Shown: positions 25,944 through 35,809 of the stretch, piece after piece
Position numbering within the stretch: position 1 is the stretch's first letter
How the letters are laid out: each line of letters starts with the position of its first letter
Assembly (NCBI GenBank): GCA_023397905.1
Contig: JAEWSZ010000059.1
Location: forward strand, 14,219 to 78,218
Reading direction: 5' to 3'
DNA from: Bacillota bacterium
GTDB lineage: Bacteria > Bacillota > Clostridia > Acetivibrionales > DSM-1351
DNA length: 64,000 bases
Notes under the pieces: model-generated
What the model was told of the DNA's origin: nothing
What the model saw: the letters and a program-made list of their open reading frames with translations, nothing else
The model's database searches: none
Made by a program: the position numbers and the translations under genes

Positions 25944-27668
25944 TTAATTTATTATTTTAAAAAACTTATTAATATCCTTCATTTTATCGATTCCCGTTTT
26001 CAAATTATCTATAAAATATAATATAGATCCAGTGTTCTCCTCTTTAATTTTAAATCCATGATCTTTATATGTATACCTTAAGTTCATATTCTTCTGTGTT
26101 TGTATGAATGATGCTTCAAGTTTATTTACATTTTTATACCCACATCGTTCTATAACAAATTGCAATATAGCTGTTTCTACCTTTCGCCCAAGAACCCTAC
26201 AACTGAGCAAGAACGTATCAAGAAAGCAGTTCCCTGTTGCATATTTTAAAATTACAACTCCAATAATGCCATTGTCTCCAAACTTATCCTTTAAACTAAA
26301 ACAATAAACTTCAAAATCATTTTTTTTCATCATTGCTTCTATTTCTTCGAGACCATATCTTTTTGTTGTCATATTGAACTGATTTGTTTTATTAACCAAT
26401 TGATGTATTCTAGGTAAGTTGAAATTATTTGCCTTTTCGATTATAAGCTCCATATCAAGGTTTTTAAGGTAATCTTCAACATTGTTAAACTTTACAATTT
26501 CATTATTTCTTTTTACATTTGAAGCATACATTTCATTTCTTGCTCTATCCTCCTGAGTGATGTTCATATTTACAAAAAGGTTAAGTTCTCTGAGCATTTC
26601 GTTATACCTGGCGGTATCCTTAGGTAAATCAGGAACTTTTACCATTGGAAGCACATTTCTGACTTGATCCCGCTCAAATAAACTATCGTCTAGAAAAACC
26701 ATACTGTCAAGACCTATATTCAATTCCTCTGAAATTTTCCTTATATTCCGATGTTTTTCTTCCCAATTTATTTGTATTGAAGTAAAATGTTCCTTTCTCA
26801 AAACCATATATGGATGGTTATCAATTACATTTATTGCATCTTCATAATTATTTTTACTGCATATTGCCAGAATAACCCCTTTTTTGTATAAATCATATAT
26901 CGTATTCTGAAAATCATAAAAACATTTTCCAGCCCCATCAATATCAAGCTTTATACCTTCAATGCCATCCTCGTTTACAATACCACCCCATAATGTATTA
27001 TCGAGATCAAGTATTAAGCATTTTTTATTTAACCCTACTAAAGAATGGATGTATGCAAGATAATCATTGCATAATACTTCAATGAAGTTTTTCTTTTCGT
27101 GCATTTTTGCTAAATAATACATTTTATAATCAAAACTCTCTTTAAAACCATGGTAGGCAAATAAAGAATTATAATCAAAAATAAATAACTTTTTATTATT
27201 AAAAGAATACTCTTCCAATTTATGATTAAGCGTATAAACAAATTCTTTAAGACCAAGCTTTACTTTATTGTCAAGTATTCCAAGTGGAGAATAAAAAGGA
27301 ATTACAAAATTATTCATTATTATCGTTGAATCCGAACTTCTTAATAAACTATCTAAAAGAACCGTTATGCTTTCAAATATTTTATTTAATTCAGCAAGCT
27401 TAAGATTTTCCTCTTTCTCCAGAAATTCCATTTGAAAAACATGCTTAAATAACTGTTCACCTTGTAGCAACAAAAAAACAATATTTGGATTTATTTTATA
27501 AAGTCTACTGTTCGAATCTAATATTTCCTGGTTAAACTGGCCAAATCCTGGAACATATATCTTATTACTAATTCCTTCTGCATTCAATTTACTTTCTAGA
27601 TTTTTGGCGATATACTCAATTGTATAATTTCCCATTAATGAAATTATTAATTTATCACTAGCACTCAT
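25944..27668 (-). CDS. FkbH-like HAD-family protein (probable glyceryl-ACP synthase)
   Basis: A 574-aa three-part protein: N-terminal SGNH-like region (1-200), HAD-IIIC domain with LDLDNTLWGG (nucleophile Asp near 223) and LDDSLFERDQV, and a C-terminal GNAT-like region (about 390-550). FkbH proteins take 1,3-bisphosphoglycerate and load a glyceryl group on an ACP. The next gene is an ACP. This places a glyceroyl or modified glyceroyl donor in the flagellar locus. The start has a rather long 13-nt spacing from GGAG. Confidence 0.85.
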   Translation of the reverse strand: MSASDKLIISLMGNYTIEYIAKNLESKLNAEGISNKIYVPGFGQFNQEILDSNSRLYKINPNIVFLLLQGEQLFKHVFQMEFLEKEENLKLAELNKIFESITVLLDSLLRSSDSTIIMNNFVIPFYSPLGILDNKVKLGLKEFVYTLNHKLEEYSFNNKKLFIFDYNSLFAYHGFKESFDYKMYYLAKMHEKKNFIEVLCNDYLAYIHSLVGLNKKCLILDLDNTLWGGIVNEDGIEGIKLDIDGAGKCFYDFQNTIYDLYKKGVILAICSKNNYEDAINVIDNHPYMVLRKEHFTSIQINWEEKHRNIRKISEELNIGLDSMVFLDDSLFERDQVRNVLPMVKVPDLPKDTARYNEMLRELNLFVNMNITQEDRARNEMYASNVKRNNEIVKFNNVEDYLKNLDMELIIEKANNFNLPRIHQLVNKTNQFNMTTKRYGLEEIEAMMKKNDFEVYCFSLKDKFGDNGIIGVVILKYATGNCFLDTFLLSCRVLGRKVETAILQFVIERCGYKNVNKLEASFIQTQKNMNLRYTYKDHGFKIKEENTGSILYFIDNLKTGIDKMKDINKFFKIIN

Positions 27669-27685
27669 TTTACATATTTCGCTCC

Positions 27686-28900
27686 TTATTGTCTTTCAAA
27701 TTTAATTGATGGAACACCCGCGGAATAATCTATTATAAAATAGCCATTTTCAGTATTATATTTTATAACACTTCCTTTATCAAAATCTGTCTGCTTTGCA
27801 AAATCGTTATCTGCTGCTTCTTCTATGCAATATTCATCGCAGTATTTTTCAAATAGCTTTTTTATATCCGCACCCATAGCATGACCTGAATTTTTTATTA
27901 CTTTATTGTCTACATCTTTTTCAGAAAAACAAAAAAAGCTGCTCTCTATGCCATGCTCTAAATATTTTTTATGTAAATCATTTTTCCCATCTGCATTAAC
28001 GATAAGGTCGTCTCTTCCATGGAACATAAAAATTTGAGATTTGCACAATTTACCAAATGAATCTAAAGATGATGAATAATCAAGGCTTCTGATTTGAAAC
28101 ATGTCCGGTGAAAAATAAAACCGTTCATTTGGATTTTGGCTATAAAGCTGACTCCAAATTAAACTAACAATCATACCATTCTTCATAACACACTTTGCAG
28201 TAGCCCCCATATCTACCGGAAATATCTCTTTTGGGGGAATATTAACAAATCCCGAGTTATCTGCAATCAACCTGAAAGTTGAAGGAGCAAACCGTAAACA
28301 CATTTGAGCAAGATATCCACCCAGACTACTTCCATATGCAAATATTCTGTTTTTATTAATTTTAATCCCATAATAACTGCAAAGTGACAAAACATAGTAA
28401 ACTGCATACAAGCAATCAATTGCCTGAATAAAACCATAATCACAATAATCTTTTATAGATCTTTTTATATCATTATAAACAAAAATCTCATTTAGAAAAT
28501 CTTGGTTGGGAAAATGAACAATTAAATCATCTATTGAATGCTCATTCTTTGCCAGAAATTCTTCCCGCTGGGAAGTTGTAAGTTTTTGAAAGAGTTTCTG
28601 AATCGAATCGTCTGGAAAACTTAATTTAGTATCTATTCTTTCTTTAGTACCAAGATAATTTACACCCAACGTAATAACATTATACCTATTTGCCCAGTCC
28701 TTTCTCAGTTTTTCAAAATAAGCAGACTCGGCATACGCACCAGCGCCATGTATAATCAACATTATTCCAGTATTATCATTGATACCTTCTCTCGGTTCTG
28801 TAACATATATGTCAATTTCTCTTTCATCTTTATAATCCGCAAATTCTGTCGGATGTGCAGGTATTCTATAATGCATTTCACATTCTTTTGTTTTATCCAA
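27686..28900 (-). CDS. DUF2920 family alpha/beta-hydrolase-like protein
   Basis: A 404-aa protein with an alpha/beta-hydrolase fold: MIIHGAGAYAES, the nucleophile elbow YGSSLGGYL (Ser near 192), an acid in FHGRDDLIV and a His in NSGHAMGAD. The pattern matches DUF2920, a family present in several copies in Campylobacter flagellar glycosylation loci (the Cj1305c/Cj1306c group). Its role there is unproved; hydrolysis or transfer of an acyl group from ACP is possible. The start is TTG at 28900, 8 nt after AAGGAG. It follows csrA by 40 nt, so it is probably co-transcribed with it. Confidence 0.75.
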   Translation of the reverse strand: MDKTKECEMHYRIPAHPTEFADYKDEREIDIYVTEPREGINDNTGIMLIIHGAGAYAESAYFEKLRKDWANRYNVITLGVNYLGTKERIDTKLSFPDDSIQKLFQKLTTSQREEFLAKNEHSIDDLIVHFPNQDFLNEIFVYNDIKRSIKDYCDYGFIQAIDCLYAVYYVLSLCSYYGIKINKNRIFAYGSSLGGYLAQMCLRFAPSTFRLIADNSGFVNIPPKEIFPVDMGATAKCVMKNGMIVSLIWSQLYSQNPNERFYFSPDMFQIRSLDYSSSLDSFGKLCKSQIFMFHGRDDLIVNADGKNDLHKKYLEHGIESSFFCFSEKDVDNKVIKNSGHAMGADIKKLFEKYCDEYCIEEAADNDFAKQTDFDKGSVIKYNTENGYFIIDYSAGVPSIKFERQ

Positions 28901-28940
28901 GTTATACGCTCCTTAGTAACCTTTGTAAAAAATACTTCTT

Positions 28941-29165
28941 CTATTCTTTCCCCTTAAATATCGCATTCAGATCAACCACTCCGCTGCTGGCTGCCTTCTT
29001 GTTTTCCTCCTGTATTTCAAGGAAAAGTTCCTTTCTGTAAATGGAGACGTTCTTTGGGGCGTTTATGCCTATTCTCACCTGGTCTCCCTGGATTTCTATT
29101 ATGGTAAGCTCTATGTCGTCGCCCAGCATTATTCCCTGGCCTTTTTTTCTGGAAAGTACAAGCAT
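28941..29165 (-). CDS. csrA: CsrA, translational regulator
   Basis: RNA-binding dimer that represses translation of flagellin by covering GGA sites. The 74-aa protein starts MLVLSRKKGQGIMLGDDIE and has the RNA-contact stretch VRIGINAPKNVSIYR; the C-terminal tail is that of Gram-positive CsrA proteins, which bind FliW. AGGAGG precedes the ATG. It lies 3 nt after fliW. The likely target is the flagellin leader at 21516-21557. Confidence 0.96.
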   Translation of the reverse strand: MLVLSRKKGQGIMLGDDIELTIIEIQGDQVRIGINAPKNVSIYRKELFLEIQEENKKAASSGVVDLNAIFKGKE

Positions 29166-29168
29166 GGG

Positions 29169-29615
29169 CTACACCTCCTGTTTCTGGAGTTCATCCATAA
29201 TGAAATGCCTCACCGTATACTTGTCTGTATCCAGAACCACCTGTGCGGCCTTCCGGTTGTTTTTGTTGGCTATTATTGGCGCCTTGAGGTTCATGCTTAT
29301 CTTATTGATATCCTCCGGCACTACCACTATGGCGAAAACGGTTACCTGTGAAACGTCCTCTATCTCCAAGAAATCCACATATTCATCCTTCAGCTCAAAA
29401 TCATAGTCCTTTTTGATTTTAAAAGGGTCAACCAGCGCAAATGCAAGCTCCGGTTTTTCTATTGCCTGTATCCAGCAAAAGGGGGATTCGGTATCCTCAT
29501 TGGTTACAAGTCCGAATTGCCTGATATCCTCAAATCCCATAATTCCTTCTTCAAAGCTGAAAATATTATCGTCATTTATTTCTATTTGGCCAAAGTGAGT
29601 TGTTTCTACAATCAT
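29169..29615 (-). CDS. fliW: FliW, flagellar assembly factor and CsrA antagonist
   Basis: Binds CsrA and flagellin in a partner-switch so that flagellin translation follows export. The 148-aa length and the segments FSFEEGIMGFEDIRQF, LVDPF and VVVPEDINKISMNLKAPI are typical. CTGGAGG lies before the ATG. Next to csrA, as in Bacillus and Clostridia. A 230-nt spacer separates it from the DUF6470-type gene; it has a TATAAT-like box but no good -35. Confidence 0.95.
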   Translation of the reverse strand: MIVETTHFGQIEINDDNIFSFEEGIMGFEDIRQFGLVTNEDTESPFCWIQAIEKPELAFALVDPFKIKKDYDFELKDEYVDFLEIEDVSQVTVFAIVVVPEDINKISMNLKAPIIANKNNRKAAQVVLDTDKYTVRHFIMDELQKQEV

Positions 29616-29847
29616 TTCACATTCCTCCAGATAAATTATGTACTTATACTTATTATACCGCTTTTACCGGAGAAAAACATTACAATAAACCTTATTTTTA
29701 CAAATTTTTACCTTATAGTGCAAAATTCCTTAAAAAACCTTGCCCATACTCAGTTGCAATTAATCGGTATGCATTTTCAGCGACCTTTATACGGATATAT
29801 GGAACGGAATCTATCGTAAGCTTTCATTAATATACAATTTATATAAA

Positions 29848-30429
29848 CTATATATAATCATCCACATTATTGCCTGTGTATTTTATATCTATCGAGCCGT
29901 ATGACACCATCCGCAATTTTATATCCCAGGGAGTATAGTGAAAATCAATGTCGCCTTCAGTATATTTTCCCGTAACGCCGTTGATTTCACCGGGATAATT
30001 GTTATACTCGGCCCGCAGGCTGAGAGTACCGCCCTCCAGCTGCACTGTAGGCCTGGATTTCGGTATGTATCCCATTCCGAATTCATGCCTGGTCACGGAA
30101 TTTCTTTTTGCAATGTCCAGCATTATATTGGCGTGATAGCCTATCCTTTTCATTGCATCACCGTCTCTTGCCACTCTGCCTATATATTTCAGCAGATGCC
30201 TGTAGGTCTTTGAAGACTGTTCCTTCATCAAATCGATGTTATTTTTCAGGCCTTCTTCGGCAAAGCATTGATATTGGCTTATGTGCAATAACGGCTGTTC
30301 GGTTTTAATATGTATTAAAGGTGGTTTTTGCCTGATCTGCAAATCGGCGTTCCTGGTTTTCCAATCCAGCTTTGCCGGGAAATACTGTATATCCACTTGC
30401 GCAGGCGTGGTGTTAATAGTCAATCCCAT
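29848..30429 (-). CDS. DUF6470 (YviE-like) flagellar-locus protein
   Basis: A 193-aa protein of the family found between flgL and fliW in Bacillota (YviE in Bacillus subtilis). It begins MGLTINTTPAQVDIQYFPA and contains repeating beta-like segments (IRQKPPLIHIKTEQPLLHI); function unknown. A longer frame starts at 30468 but AAGGA lies 9 nt before the ATG at 30429, which also matches the family beginning. Synteny supports the call more than any known activity. Confidence 0.8.
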   Translation of the reverse strand: MGLTINTTPAQVDIQYFPAKLDWKTRNADLQIRQKPPLIHIKTEQPLLHISQYQCFAEEGLKNNIDLMKEQSSKTYRHLLKYIGRVARDGDAMKRIGYHANIMLDIAKRNSVTRHEFGMGYIPKSRPTVQLEGGTLSLRAEYNNYPGEINGVTGKYTEGDIDFHYTPWDIKLRMVSYGSIDIKYTGNNVDDYI

Positions 30430-30499
30430 ATTCTCACATCCTTGTATAAACTGACACAAGACAGGCATCCGGCCTGTCTTGTTATTTATCTGCCCACTG

Positions 30500-31816
30500 T
30501 TATCTCAAGAAGTCAACCAGAGTTTGCTGAATGATCCTTGCACCGCCTGCCAAAGACGCTTGATAAACATTTTCTTCGTTTTTCAGGTTCATAATGGTCT
30601 CGGCCACATCCACATCCTCGTTTTTACTCATTAAATCCGTGAAATTGACCAGATCATTGCTGGTACGGTCATCGGTCAAATCAACTCTGTTTCGTCTTGC
30701 GCCTACATCGGCTCTGCACCTTAAAACATTGCCCATTTCAGCGTCAATGGAATCCAGCAGAGTACTTATTTGTTCATGATCTCCCGCATCCATGCACGCA
30801 ATTACGTCATTGAACATTTTTATCATGGAAGGTGTCTCCCCTGTTGCCCCAGTAGTATTAACAATACTGTCCTCATTAACGTTTATACTCTGGAAAAAGC
30901 TGCTTAAGGCCGGAACAGTGTCTATTTCTACCTGAGAGGTCTCGGCCGTGCTTTCAGTCTTGATAACGATCTGATTGTATTTGATTGATACCGTTACACC
31001 TTCAGGTACCGGCACAGGGCTGTCCGGCCTGTTTGGCATGGCCGGGCTGGCATTTATGGCATCCTGTATGGCTGCTGCCAGGGTTGTGTCATCGGCATAA
31101 GGACCAACAGGTATATTAACCGCTATGTTAGCGCCGTCAACAGTAATATTGACAGCGGTATCCGCCGCATCCAAGGTTAACGGATAAGTGATTTTACCTA
31201 TTCTGGCGGTGGACACTCCGGTTCCGGGATTTGAAGCATTACCCCCCATGTCGAAGAGATCTCCTCCTGCAACATTGATATGCAAGCTGTCTCCAACACC
31301 TAATTCATAAAATATTTTTTCATTTACACTATCCACATTCAGGCTGAAATTCCCGAAGTTCGGACTGTTCTCATCGTCATTCATAACTTTTTGATCTGTT
31401 TTAAATCCCGAAAAAATGTATCTGCCCGCATAGGATGAATTTGCCAGGTGAATGGCCTGAGTCCTGAGCTGCTTCAGTTCCAAACCTATTTTTTGGGTTT
31501 CCGCTTCGGTATTTGTTCCGTTTGAAGCCTGGACCATAAGCTCTCTGGCCTTATGCAGAACATCTCCCAATTTGCTTAACGCTTCATCCGTCGTATCAAG
31601 CCAGGACCTGGCATCCCCTATATTCTTCTGGTACTGCTCAACCTTGGAAACATCCGTCCTGAGCTTGAGCGCTCTCGCCGCGACCACCGGATCATCCGAG
31701 GGAACAGATATCTTATTGCCGCTGTCCAGCTGGTTCTGATATTTACTCAGGCGCTCCTGATTGTTTCCCAGATATCTCAGCATATTTGAAATCATCATAT
31801 TATTGGTAATTCGCAT
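30500..31816 (-). CDS. flgL: FlgL, hook-filament junction protein
   Basis: Hook-associated protein 3, joining FlgK to the filament. Flagellin-like N-terminus MRITNNMMISNMLRYLGNNQ and C-terminus (YQASLAGGARIIQQTLVDFL) flank a variable middle rich in Thr, Ala and Pro. At 438 aa it is longer than the usual 300 aa, with the extra in the central part (about 190-330). ATG at 31816 lies 6 nt after GGAGG; the frame above it at 31834 has no site. Confidence 0.93.
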   Translation of the reverse strand: MRITNNMMISNMLRYLGNNQERLSKYQNQLDSGNKISVPSDDPVVAARALKLRTDVSKVEQYQKNIGDARSWLDTTDEALSKLGDVLHKARELMVQASNGTNTEAETQKIGLELKQLRTQAIHLANSSYAGRYIFSGFKTDQKVMNDDENSPNFGNFSLNVDSVNEKIFYELGVGDSLHINVAGGDLFDMGGNASNPGTGVSTARIGKITYPLTLDAADTAVNITVDGANIAVNIPVGPYADDTTLAAAIQDAINASPAMPNRPDSPVPVPEGVTVSIKYNQIVIKTESTAETSQVEIDTVPALSSFFQSINVNEDSIVNTTGATGETPSMIKMFNDVIACMDAGDHEQISTLLDSIDAEMGNVLRCRADVGARRNRVDLTDDRTSNDLVNFTDLMSKNEDVDVAETIMNLKNEENVYQASLAGGARIIQQTLVDFLR

Positions 31817-31868
31817 GTTGCACCTCCGGAACATCTACTAAATAAATTTTTCAATACCTGAGCTATTC

Positions 31869-33527
31869 CTAGCCCACTCCTATTCCATTAATAAGCTTAT
31901 CGTATATTTCATCCATGGTATTTATCATTTTTGCAGCCGCATTATAAGCCTGCTGGAATTTTACCATGTTTGTCATTTCTTCATTCAATTCAACCCCTGA
32001 AACCGACATCCTTCTGTTGTCAATCTGGTTCACTATATTATCCTGGTTTGCCTGGAAACGCTTTGCCTGCTGGGTATCTATACCAAGTCCCGCCACCAGG
32101 GATTTCATATAGTCCTCCGGTGCGCCTTCAAAAAACAGGCTCTGGTTTGATCTTATCTGCATTATCTGATTCAGTAAATTTATATTGCCATTTTCACCAT
32201 CGGCATCTGAAGTCGCGATAGTACTTGGATCATTCATAATATCGCTGCCCACCGTAAAATTCTTTGCTGTTATATTCTGATACTGTGCAATTACCTGAGC
32301 CATATACGTTGCCGGGTCAGCCTCCGGATCGGCAGTAACATCATCCACAAAAGCATCGCTGGAGATTGGCAATCTGCTTTCGCCAAACATTGTAAAAAAT
32401 CTTATTCCGGAAGGTGAAGTTCCCGGACCGGCCACATCACCGTCATATCCATATCCGTCCACATGACCCGGACCATCCTCCAGCACCCCTGTACCGTTCA
32501 TGGCATATCCTTCATTAAAGGCCATGGCAAAGGTACGTACAAACTCGTTCAATTTGCTCTGATAATATGGAATTCCCTTAAATATCGGAGTCTTGGTTTT
32601 GCCGTCAGCACCTATTGCACCGTCATTGCCGTCCCTGACATCCAGCAGACCTCTCAGCTCTCCTCCGGTCAGGACCAGTTTGTTTCCGTCTTCCCATTTT
32701 ATATCGTATAAATTTCCGGCATCATCGGGACTTAATTTATCTTTACGCTGATCCACAGTCAGCTTGCTCACATTGAAATGGTCTACCAGGGCTTTGCCGC
32801 CTATTGTTATCTGGAAATGGATATCCTCCTGCCCATTTGGCAATTTTCCATATGAAACTTCGTTTGCCTGAATATTTACCAGCTTTGACAGCTGGTCCAC
32901 CAGCAACGTCCTGGCATCCCTTAAATCATTGGCCGTCTGGCCCTGAATCTCAAAATTGTATATCTGCTTGTTGAGCTGCTGGATCTGGGCTGCAATTGAA
33001 TTGACCTGATCCACACCGATCCTGACCTGATCGTTTATATCTTCCTGCAGCTTTTCAAAATGGGTGGCCGTGCTGTTAAAGTAGTTCGCCAGCGTCACAC
33101 CCTTTTCTCTCACAAGAGCTCTGACCGCGGAACTCGAAGGGTCCTTTGCCAGCTCCTGGAGCGAATTGAAAAAGTCGTTCATTATGGTAACAAAACCGCT
33201 TGAAGACGGTTCATTAAATGTACCTTCAATCTCAGACAGCAGTTCGGATTTTTTGCTCCATTCGCCATTGGCTACGCTTTCGCTCCAATATTTGAAATCC
33301 AGATACTCATCCCTTATCCGCTGAACAGTTTTTACTTCGGATCCCGTACCCACCATACCGGTACCGTCCACAAGTGAAATAGGCCTGGAGGCGCTTTGCA
33401 CCGTTTGCTGCCTTGAGTAACCCGGAGTAGTGGCGTTACTGATGTTGTGACCCGCTGTGTCCAGATTTCTCTGGGCGGTATAAAGTCCGCTTAATGCAAC
33501 ATTAAGTCCAAAAAAGCTCTGTCTCAT
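31869..33527 (-). CDS. flgK: FlgK, hook-associated protein 1 (first copy)
   Basis: Joins hook and filament. N-terminus MRQSFFGLNVALSGLYTAQRN-type with the rod motif GHNISNATTPGYSRQQ, central D2-like region and C-terminal VELNEEMTNMVKFQQAYNAAAKMINTMDEIYDK, all canonical. 552 aa is normal. AGGTG lies before the ATG at 33527; a TTG two codons upstream is less likely. A second, longer FlgK-like gene is directly upstream. Confidence 0.95.
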   Translation of the reverse strand: MRQSFFGLNVALSGLYTAQRNLDTAGHNISNATTPGYSRQQTVQSASRPISLVDGTGMVGTGSEVKTVQRIRDEYLDFKYWSESVANGEWSKKSELLSEIEGTFNEPSSSGFVTIMNDFFNSLQELAKDPSSSAVRALVREKGVTLANYFNSTATHFEKLQEDINDQVRIGVDQVNSIAAQIQQLNKQIYNFEIQGQTANDLRDARTLLVDQLSKLVNIQANEVSYGKLPNGQEDIHFQITIGGKALVDHFNVSKLTVDQRKDKLSPDDAGNLYDIKWEDGNKLVLTGGELRGLLDVRDGNDGAIGADGKTKTPIFKGIPYYQSKLNEFVRTFAMAFNEGYAMNGTGVLEDGPGHVDGYGYDGDVAGPGTSPSGIRFFTMFGESRLPISSDAFVDDVTADPEADPATYMAQVIAQYQNITAKNFTVGSDIMNDPSTIATSDADGENGNINLLNQIMQIRSNQSLFFEGAPEDYMKSLVAGLGIDTQQAKRFQANQDNIVNQIDNRRMSVSGVELNEEMTNMVKFQQAYNAAAKMINTMDEIYDKLINGIGVG

Positions 33528-33580
33528 TATCAATCACCTGTTCCTTGAATTATAAACGTCTTCAAACCAAACTATCCGAA

Positions 33581-35737
33581 CTATCTTCCTACCACGCCCA
33601 TGGATAAGACCACCGTCTGTATCATGGAATCTATTATGTTCAGAACCCTTGCGGAGGCGTCATATGCAAACTTGAATTTCATCATGTTTGCCATCTCTTC
33701 ATCCATTGATACTCCCGATATAGCATTGCGCTGTCCGTCCACCGACTGCACCAGCGTGGTCTGATTTTCCATGATCTTGTCAGCCTCTGAACCGCCGTTT
33801 CCGATATTCAGAATCAATGCTCTGTAAAACTCATCCACCGAGACCTTTCCGGTAACGTCCCGCATTATATCCGTATCCCTCATATTTGCAATCTTTCTTG
33901 CTATGGAATTATCTCCCTTTGCCGGGGACGCGGAAGCCGTAATATTATTTAGACCCTTATCGCTGAGAAGCTCATCGCTGAGTCTGAGATTTCCCATCTG
34001 CATAGGATACCTGTCGTCTATTGGTGCAAAGAAATCCACACCGGGCTTTCCGTCCAGTGTATATCCGGTCTTCTGGAGATAGTTTATTTCCTTGACCAAA
34101 GCATTTACCATTGCATTTATTTTAATTTTTATATCGGACACTATATTTTTAGATGGCGGTATATTGCCCATCGTCGCGTTAACAGCCTGTCTCATTTCAC
34201 TGTTTACGTCAATCACCAGATTTGAGAACGTTGCGGGATCCGTCGCCGGGTCTGTCCCCATTTTGAGCAGCGCTCCACCGGTGCCCGCCGTAATCATGCC
34301 CCAGCCTGCTTCAGGATCTCCGCCTGGTGTTGTGCCTGAGCCCTGGATGAAATAATCCTCGCCGGTTATTACGGAAGTCTTCACGCCTATGGCATTCAGC
34401 CTCTGTATGTAACCTGCTGCGGCCGCGCCGTCAACAACAGCCGTTGCGTCATTTCCGTCTATACTTTCATTTGTGAATACATATGCAACTCTGGTGGCGT
34501 CCGGCCTGAAACCGTCGCCGGCCTGTATGCCCTCAAGCGTATTTATGAATCCGTCAAAGCTTGGATCAAGATCGGCAGACGGACTGAAAAAGTTGTCCAC
34601 CCAGGCCCCGAATGCAGGGTCGGCCGGATCGGGCACAGTATCCGGAGTGTAAACAGTGTCATTGTACACCGTTGAATTTCCATTCATGTTTACAAACCTT
34701 ATGGTGTAGTCCTCTCCGGTTTTTTGCAGATCATTTATATAGGTTGCCATCTGGGCCTTTAAATTATTGAGGTATGCAACATCCGTCCCCTGAGTCGCGT
34801 CGATTGCAAAAACAATATCAACCTTTTCTTTTGGGTTTCCGTTTTCATAGTTGCCCTTAATACCGGGCACTTCGCCTCTTGACTCCATCAGGCCCTTTAA
34901 TATGCCGCTTTTTATTTTAACTTCCGTCTCAGTGCCTTCCAGCATCGGGTAAAAGTAATTTCCGTTTTTTGCATTTGCTTCAACATATAAATTTCGTGAA
35001 TTCCCCTTTTGAACCAGATAATATCCACCCAGAGTGACATCCACCTGGCCGTCCTGCATTTCAAGAGGTTCGGCGTCACAGAGCTTTGACAGTCTGTCCA
35101 GCAAAAGATTCCTCTGGTCCCTGTAGTCATTTGCACTGTCGCCGTTTATTTCCTCACTGGCGATTTTAAAGTTGAGCTTTGCTATCTGGCCTGTGATATT
35201 GTTGACTTCATCAACCCGCACCTGTATTTCGGAATTGAGATCGTTCTGCAGCTTTTCCAGCTGTGATCCGATATGGTTATAATAATAAACCAGCGCCTGG
35301 CCTCTTTCTCTTACAAGAGCTCTTGTAGTCAAACTTTCAGGGCTCTTGGTCAGCTCCTGCCAGGAATCCCAGAACTGGTTCATCACCTGCTGGAGGCCTT
35401 CTTCCATAGGGTCGTTCAATATGGCTTCCACATCCCGGAAGGTTTTGCTCCTGGTTTCGGCGTATCCCAGCATGGTATTTTCACGCCTGTATATGTTGTC
35501 CAGAAAGGTATGCCTTATCTGCCTTGTTTCCTGGATATCGGCGCCGAGACCGTACTGGAACATCCTGCCGTTTTTCCCGTATACAGTTATATACTGGCTG
35601 GATTCGATCATTGCCTGCTGACGGGTGTAGCCTACTGTATCTACATTGGACAGGTTATGTCCCGTAACTCCCAGTCCGCGTTCGCTGACCATCAATCCAG
35701 ATTGTGCAATTCCATAACTTGAAAATCCTACAGCCAT
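33581..35737 (-). CDS. FlgK paralogue with inserted von Willebrand A-like domain
   Basis: A 718-aa FlgK homologue. Its N-terminal rod motif GHNLSNVDTVGYTRQQ and C-terminal MDEEMANMMKFKFAYDASARV are FlgK-like. About 285-500 form an insert resembling a von Willebrand A domain: KVDIVFAIDATQGTD, then YTIRFVNMNGNS, TRVAYVFTNESIDGND and IGVKTSVITG. The metal site is altered (DATQG in place of DxSxS). It may form the junction with a surface-exposed binding module, or act in another appendage. It precedes the regular flgK in the same run, and both appear to be intact. Confidence 0.9.
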   Translation of the reverse strand: MAVGFSSYGIAQSGLMVSERGLGVTGHNLSNVDTVGYTRQQAMIESSQYITVYGKNGRMFQYGLGADIQETRQIRHTFLDNIYRRENTMLGYAETRSKTFRDVEAILNDPMEEGLQQVMNQFWDSWQELTKSPESLTTRALVRERGQALVYYYNHIGSQLEKLQNDLNSEIQVRVDEVNNITGQIAKLNFKIASEEINGDSANDYRDQRNLLLDRLSKLCDAEPLEMQDGQVDVTLGGYYLVQKGNSRNLYVEANAKNGNYFYPMLEGTETEVKIKSGILKGLMESRGEVPGIKGNYENGNPKEKVDIVFAIDATQGTDVAYLNNLKAQMATYINDLQKTGEDYTIRFVNMNGNSTVYNDTVYTPDTVPDPADPAFGAWVDNFFSPSADLDPSFDGFINTLEGIQAGDGFRPDATRVAYVFTNESIDGNDATAVVDGAAAAGYIQRLNAIGVKTSVITGEDYFIQGSGTTPGGDPEAGWGMITAGTGGALLKMGTDPATDPATFSNLVIDVNSEMRQAVNATMGNIPPSKNIVSDIKIKINAMVNALVKEINYLQKTGYTLDGKPGVDFFAPIDDRYPMQMGNLRLSDELLSDKGLNNITASASPAKGDNSIARKIANMRDTDIMRDVTGKVSVDEFYRALILNIGNGGSEADKIMENQTTLVQSVDGQRNAISGVSMDEEMANMMKFKFAYDASARVLNIIDSMIQTVVLSMGVVGR

Positions 35738-35809
35738 GTGCTGTCCCCCTAAATCAATAATACTTTTTACAAGACTGTTTCACTATGAAGCCTTTATGTT
35801 AACATTTTT

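Noticed and set aside
29761..29789. Sigma-28-like boxes before fliW (TAAA and ACCGATTA)
   Set aside because: The spacer is 17 nt and not 15 as in the three good promoters, so it is not called.
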